Below, one piece after another: positions 31,557-35,234 of a stretch of DNA of 35,234 bases (positions are counted from its first letter, which is position 1; the number at the start of each line of letters is the position of its first letter). Location of the stretch: positions 1-35,234 of the forward strand of contig CAUJFL010000450.1 of NCBI GenBank assembly GCA_963169165.1, in the 5' to 3' direction. Under the pieces are notes generated by a model. It saw only the letters and a program-made list of their open reading frames with translations, was not told the DNA's origin and searched no databases. The stretch is from Myxococcota bacterium. GTDB taxonomy: Bacteria > Myxococcota_A > Polyangia > Polyangiales > Polyangiaceae. The position numbers and the translations under genes are program-made.

Positions 31557-32678
31557 TCAGTCGCGCGAGACGGCGAGCGGGTGGTCGGCCCACGCGTCGG
31601 CGAGCGCGAGGACGATCTCGCTCGGCTGAGCGGGGCCGACGAAGGGCAGGCGCAGGATGGGTGTCCCGCGCGGCAGCCGGGGCTCGAGCGCGCGGACGGC
31701 GTCGTCGGCCGACGCGTGCCGCAGCTCGTGCTCGCGGCGAAGATCGGTCAGCGTCTCGCGCAGCACGGCCTCGTCGGCGGCGACCACCTCGGGGCGCCCT
31801 TGGTCGAGGAGCGCCAGCATCGCCTGCTCGCAGAGCGGGGGCTCGCGCTCGGCGCGGTTCAGCACGACGGCGGTCGGGCGCAGCTTGCGCCGCTCGAGCG
31901 AGCGCACGAGGTAGCCGATGTCGGCGATGGCGCCGCCAGACGGCGCGCCGATCAGCATGTAGCGCGTGCGCGGGTGCCCGAGCAGCGCGTCGGTCTTGCG
32001 CGCGAGATCGGCCCAGCGCTCGCGCACCGACATCAGCTCGGTGAAGAGGTCGGCGAGGTTGCGGATGCCCGAGCCGCCGAGCACCCGACCGAACAGCCCC
32101 TCGACCTTGGCGCGCCCCCAGGCGAACAGCCCGCCGCGCTTCTCGCTGCCCTGCGCGGCGTCGGCCATCGACGCCAGCCACGTCATCGCCTTCGCCTCGA
32201 GCAGTCCGAGCAGCTGTGTTGGATAAGTTAGAAACGCGAGCGCGTTACGGCTCGGGGCCGTGTCGAGGACCACCTCGTCGAAGTCGCCGGTGTCGATCTC
32301 GCGCTGCACGAGCGCGATGGTCAGGATCTCGTGGACGCCGGCGAGCGAGTCGGCGAGCTCGTGGTACGCGGGGTTCTTCTTGACGCGCTCGCGCTGGACC
32401 GGGTCGACGAAGAGCCACTCCATGAAGTCGCCGATTGACGAGCGCGGATCGGGCATCTTGGCGAAGAGGCGCCCCTCGGCGCGCGGATCGATCGGCGCCT
32501 CTCTCGTGGCCTGGCCGATCTCGACGCCGAGCGCGTCGGCGAGGCGACGGGCCGGATCGACCGTGACGACGAGCGTGCGCGCGCCGCCGCGTGCGAGCGC
32601 GAGGCCGAGCGCGGCCGACGACGTCGTCTTGCCGACGCCGCCGCCGCCTACGGACACGGTGATGCGCGGGGTCTTCAT
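31557..32678 (-). CDS. ArsA/Get3-family ATPase, second of a pair
   Basis: 373 residues. The deviant Walker A GGGGVGKTT is at residues 11-19, switch I DPARRLADAL starts at D41, and switch II is DTAPSRNALAFL (D139). The last reads SRNA where classical Get3/ArsA have TGHT. The C-terminal half is helical (RRKLRPTAVVLNRAE and so on). The ATG at 32678 overlaps the stop of the upstream ATPase by four bases, so the two proteins are probably made in equal amount and may form a heterodimer. The pair resembles the actinobacterial Rv3679/Rv3680 (BagA/BagB) arrangement rather than arsenite pumps: no arsR, arsB or arsD is nearby. Clients are unknown. Confidence 0.9.
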   Translation of the reverse strand: MKTPRITVSVGGGGVGKTTSSAALGLALARGGARTLVVTVDPARRLADALGVEIGQATREAPIDPRAEGRLFAKMPDPRSSIGDFMEWLFVDPVQRERVKKNPAYHELADSLAGVHEILTIALVQREIDTGDFDEVVLDTAPSRNALAFLTYPTQLLGLLEAKAMTWLASMADAAQGSEKRGGLFAWGRAKVEGLFGRVLGGSGIRNLADLFTELMSVRERWADLARKTDALLGHPRTRYMLIGAPSGGAIADIGYLVRSLERRKLRPTAVVLNRAEREPPLCEQAMLALLDQGRPEVVAADEAVLRETLTDLRREHELRHASADDAVRALEPRLPRGTPILRLPFVGPAQPSEIVLALADAWADHPLAVSRD

Positions 32679-33586
32679 GCTGTCACCTTCGCCGAGAGAT
32701 CGAGCCAGCGGACGACGTCGAGCACCGACGGATCGACCGCGGACTCGGGCACGGCGAGGACCTTGACGCCGTCGAGGCCGCGCGCGAGCCGCAGCGCCTC
32801 GAACGCGTCTCGCGCGAGATCGGCGCGGCCGCGCAGGATCGCCGCCAGCTCGCGGGGGCGAGGATCGTCGGGGAACGCCGCGGCCACGCGCTCGGCCGCC
32901 TCGAGCGAGCCCTCGGGATCGCGCGACGCGACGCGGTTGACGACGACGAGCGACGGCCGCCGCCCCATCTCCTCGAGGAAGCGTCGGGACAGCTGCTCGG
33001 TCTCCTTGATGACGAGCGGCTCGGCGAGCGCGACGATCACGACGTCGGCCTGCCCGCGCGCGACGACCTCGTCGTGGACGCGTCGGCCCAGCGCGCCGAG
33101 CGGGCCGCCCGCGAGGAAGCGCTCGAACGCGCCCGGCACGCGCAGCCAGTCGACCGCGTGCCCGCTCGCCGGCAGATCGACGACGATCACGTCGTGCTTG
33201 CCGTCGGCCTTGAGCTTGCGCACCGCCTCGAGGCTGAAGAATTCGCGGGTCGCGGGCATGCCCCGGATGAGCTTCTTCACCGCGTGCTGGCGGGCGACCG
33301 CGCGCGCGATCATCATGCCGCCGACTATCGGCGCGAAGGCGGTCTCGATCGCCGACTCGAACGTGATGACGACGTGGTCGACGCTCGCGTCGGCGCCGCG
33401 CAGCGCGCGCTTGCCGGCCTCGTCGTCGTCGACCTCCATCAAGGCGACGCGCAGGCCCTTGCGGGCCTTGGCGACCGCGATCGCGCCGGCGACGGTGCTC
33501 TTGCCGACGCCGCCCTTGCCCGTGACGTAGATGACGGGGCAGCGGAGCGTGTCGGCGATGCCGGAGGTGGCCGTGGCGGTCGACAA
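32675..33586 (-). CDS. ArsA/Get3-family ATPase, first of a pair
   Basis: 303 residues from the TTG at 33586, chosen because a CAGG lies eight bases upstream and the domain starts soon after (VIYVTGKGGVGKST, Walker A at 23-31). A GTG at 33616 is an alternative. Switch I is atypical (MEVDDDEAGKRAL in place of DPAxxLxDAL). Switch II is more classical (VVDLPASGHAVDWL). Thus each partner of the pair keeps a different intact switch: this one the SGH element, the next one the DPA element. That pattern fits an obligate heterodimer (inferred). The likely job is ATP-driven handling of membrane or other hydrophobic proteins, not arsenite export. The gene is divergent from the EI24-type gene at 33683. 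Confidence 0.88.
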   Translation of the reverse strand: MSTATATSGIADTLRCPVIYVTGKGGVGKSTVAGAIAVAKARKGLRVALMEVDDDEAGKRALRGADASVDHVVITFESAIETAFAPIVGGMMIARAVARQHAVKKLIRGMPATREFFSLEAVRKLKADGKHDVIVVDLPASGHAVDWLRVPGAFERFLAGGPLGALGRRVHDEVVARGQADVVIVALAEPLVIKETEQLSRRFLEEMGRRPSLVVVNRVASRDPEGSLEAAERVAAAFPDDPRPRELAAILRGRADLARDAFEALRLARGLDGVKVLAVPESAVDPSVLDVVRWLDLSAKVTA

Positions 33587-33682
33587 GGTGCGAGCCTGAC
33601 GTCGTACTAGACCCACGCCCTGGTTGAAAGCGCGAGGTGGTTTGCCACGCGCCGCCGCGCGCGCTCGACTAGGTTGTCGACC

Positions 33683-34429
33683 GTGGCTCGGAGGCTCGGG
33701 TTCTTCGGCGCGGCGGCGCACCCGTACAAGGGCCTGTGGTTCGTCATGAAGACCCCCGGCGCGTGGCCGCTCGCGGTCGTGCCGGTGGTGATGGCGACGC
33801 TGCTGGTGACGTCGATCGTCGCGGCGGCGGTCGCGTGGCTCGTGCCGGCGGCGGGAGACCTCGTCGGGGCGTCGCGGTCCTGGTACGCGACCGCGGGGCG
33901 CGTCGCGCTCGAGGCCCTGACGGCGCTGCTCGCGCTGGTGCTCGGCGTCGTCGTCGCGGCGGTCCTCTCGCAGCCGCTGTCGGCGCCCGCGCTCGAGCGC
34001 CTCGTGCGCCTGCGAGAGCGCGAGCTCGGCCTGCCCGCGCGCCCGCAGACGTCGCTCGCGACCGATCTCTGGCGCTCGGCGCGGTCGGCGACGATCGGCG
34101 CCGCGGGGATCCTCATGGTCCTCTGCCTCTCGGTGGTCGACCTCCTGGTCCCCGGCTCGACCATCGTGGTGCTGCCCCTGAAGCTTGTGATTTCAGCGTT
34201 CTTCGTCAGCTGGGATCTGCTCGACTATCCGCTGTCGGTGCGCGATCTCGGGCTGCGCGCGCGCCTCCGCTGGATCCGCGGCCACCTGCCCGAGGTGTTT
34301 GGGTTCGGGATGTCACTGGCGGTGGTCTTCTTGTTGCCTTGCATGCAGCTGCTGCTGCTGCCGGCGGGCGTGGTCGGCGCGACGTCGCTCTTGCGCGCGG
34401 TGGATCTGGCAGAGGCGGAGGAGTCATGA
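33683..34429 (+). CDS. EI24/CysZ-type integral membrane protein
   Basis: 248 residues from the GTG at 33683 (AGG nine bases upstream); a TTG at 33674 is an alternative. The N-terminal segment GFFGAAAHPYKGLWFVMKTPG is typical of the EI24 domain family (PF07264). Hydrophobic segments lie at about residues 26-52, 73-100, 136-175 and 205-240, with the family's DLLDYPLSVR motif around residue 180. CysZ members move sulfate; many EI24 proteins have unknown substrates. There are no cys genes nearby, so function is not assigned. The stop overlaps the next start by four bases (ATGA), indicating an operon with the ThiO-like oxidoreductase. Confidence 0.85.
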   Translation: MARRLGFFGAAAHPYKGLWFVMKTPGAWPLAVVPVVMATLLVTSIVAAAVAWLVPAAGDLVGASRSWYATAGRVALEALTALLALVLGVVVAAVLSQPLSAPALERLVRLRERELGLPARPQTSLATDLWRSARSATIGAAGILMVLCLSVVDLLVPGSTIVVLPLKLVISAFFVSWDLLDYPLSVRDLGLRARLRWIRGHLPEVFGFGMSLAVVFLLPCMQLLLLPAGVVGATSLLRAVDLAEAEES

Positions 34430-35234
34430 CTTGGGATGTCTTCGTCGTCGGTGGCGGAATCATGGGCACCGTCAGCGCGCTCGAGCTCGCGCGGCGCGGG
34501 CGGCGGGTGCTGGTGCTCGAGGGGCGCGTCCCCGGGGCCGAGGCGTCGAGCGCGGCCGCGGGGATCCTCGGCGCGCAGCTCGAGGCGCACGGGCCGGGCC
34601 CCGAGGTCGAGCTGTCGCTGGAGAGCCGCGCGATGTACCCCGCCTTCGTCGCGGCGCTCGAGGCCGAGACGGGCGTGTCGGTCGGGTTTCGCCGGTCGGG
34701 CGCGCTGCGCGTCTCGGCGCCGAGCGACGCGCCCGAGCTCACGCGCGCCGTCGCGTGGCAGCGCGAGCGCGGGCTGTCGGTCGAGCTGCCGACGGCGCCG
34801 ATCGAGCCGGCCATCAGCGACGCGCTGTCGCAGATCGTTCGGTTCGTCGACGACGCGCAGGTCGACCCCCCGAGGCTGTTCGTGGCCGCCTCGATCGCGG
34901 CGTCGCGCGCGGGGGTGGAGGTCCGCGCGGGCGCCGAGGTGCGCCGGGTGCTGGTCGAGCGCGACCGCGCCGTCGGCGTCGAGCTCGGCGGCGGGGAGGT
35001 GCTCCACGCGCCCGACGTCGTGCTCGCCGCGGGCAGCTGGTCGTCCCTCGTCGCCGGCGCGCCCGCGGGCGAGGTGCGCCCGGTGCGTGGGCAGATCGTC
35101 GAGCTGGGCCTCCGTGCGCCGCTGTTCTCGCACGTGGTGTTCGGGCCGGGCGCGTACCTCGTGCCGCGCGCCGACGGCCGGGTGCTCATCGGCTCGACGA
35201 TGGAGCGCGTCGGCTTCGAGCGGCGCGTGACGGC
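34426..35234 (+). CDS. ThiO/DadA-type FAD-dependent amine oxidoreductase, 3' end cut off
   Basis: At least 269 residues; the reading frame is open to the end of the window. The ATG at 34426 overlaps the EI24 stop. The N-terminal Rossmann motif is VFVVGGGIMGTVSALELARRG, with the acidic end of the second strand in VLVLEG, and SSAAAGILGAQ follows at about 43-53, as in glycine oxidase ThiO. The D-amino-acid-oxidase-like signature LAAGSWSSL and PVRGQIVEL follow near 205-228, then YLVPRADGRVLIGST. Glycine oxidase makes the imine intermediate for thiamine thiazole synthesis; related enzymes oxidise other amino acids. No other thi gene is visible, so ThiO is the best guess, not certain. Confidence 0.85.
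   Translation, partial: MTWDVFVVGGGIMGTVSALELARRGRRVLVLEGRVPGAEASSAAAGILGAQLEAHGPGPEVELSLESRAMYPAFVAALEAETGVSVGFRRSGALRVSAPSDAPELTRAVAWQRERGLSVELPTAPIEPAISDALSQIVRFVDDAQVDPPRLFVAASIAASRAGVEVRAGAEVRRVLVERDRAVGVELGGGEVLHAPDVVLAAGSWSSLVAGAPAGEVRPVRGQIVELGLRAPLFSHVVFGPGAYLVPRADGRVLIGSTMERVGFERRVT

Noticed and set aside
31557-33586. Arsenic resistance locus based on the ArsA-type ATPases
   Set aside because: No arsR, arsB, arsC or arsD neighbours, and motifs fit the BagA/BagB-like pair better.

Overview
The window is very GC-rich, gene-dense chromosomal DNA. It carries about 29 protein genes on both strands, mostly separated by less than 150 bases. The gene style points to a member of the Myxococcota, probably in or near the Polyangia. 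The signs are many secreted lipoproteins with Pro/Ala or Gly/Ala linkers, a transmembrane Ser/Thr kinase, an FGE-fold lipoprotein, an NtrC-type sigma-54 activator, and many GTG/TTG starts. This is inferred from gene style; there is no rRNA marker. I saw no tRNA, rRNA, CRISPR array or insertion sequence.

Layout. Bases 1-9662 hold envelope and secreted proteins: an exported protein with an N-terminal sheet-like domain, a Gly-linker lipoprotein, a FadL/OmpP1-type porin, an FGE-fold lipoprotein, an M3-family metallopeptidase with a lipoprotein signal, and a large lipoprotein of unknown role. Bases 9705-21257 are the functional core, two divergent operons. The minus-strand operon encodes an HCxxxC TauE/SafE-like membrane protein, a universal stress protein with a Cys/His tail, a globin-coupled PAS histidine kinase and a sigma-54-dependent response regulator. 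The plus-strand operon encodes cbb3 oxidase maturation and structure: ccoI, ccoS, fused ccoNO, ccoQ, a monoheme ccoP and ccoG. The 164-base divergent gap holds a 16-base palindrome and a -24/-12-like element just before ccoI. A reasonable model is that O2 or another gas bound by the globin kinase controls the high-affinity oxidase through the sigma-54 activator. The gene arrangement is seen; the regulation is inferred.

Bases 21266-28219 hold a subtilisin-type protease, a small lipoprotein, RNase HI with an N-terminal extension, a transmembrane Ser/Thr kinase whose start overlaps the pyruvate kinase stop, a 42-residue basic protein, and a COG3178 (AmgK-like) sugar kinase. Bases 28378-31509 encode a 1043-residue beta-propeller lipoprotein behind a palindrome-rich upstream region. 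Bases 31557-33586 carry a translationally coupled pair of ArsA/Get3-type ATPases. Divergent to them is an EI24/CysZ-type membrane protein overlapping a ThiO-like FAD oxidoreductase, which runs off the end of the window.

Most product calls rest on clear motifs. Operators, promoters and terminators are pattern-based and less certain.
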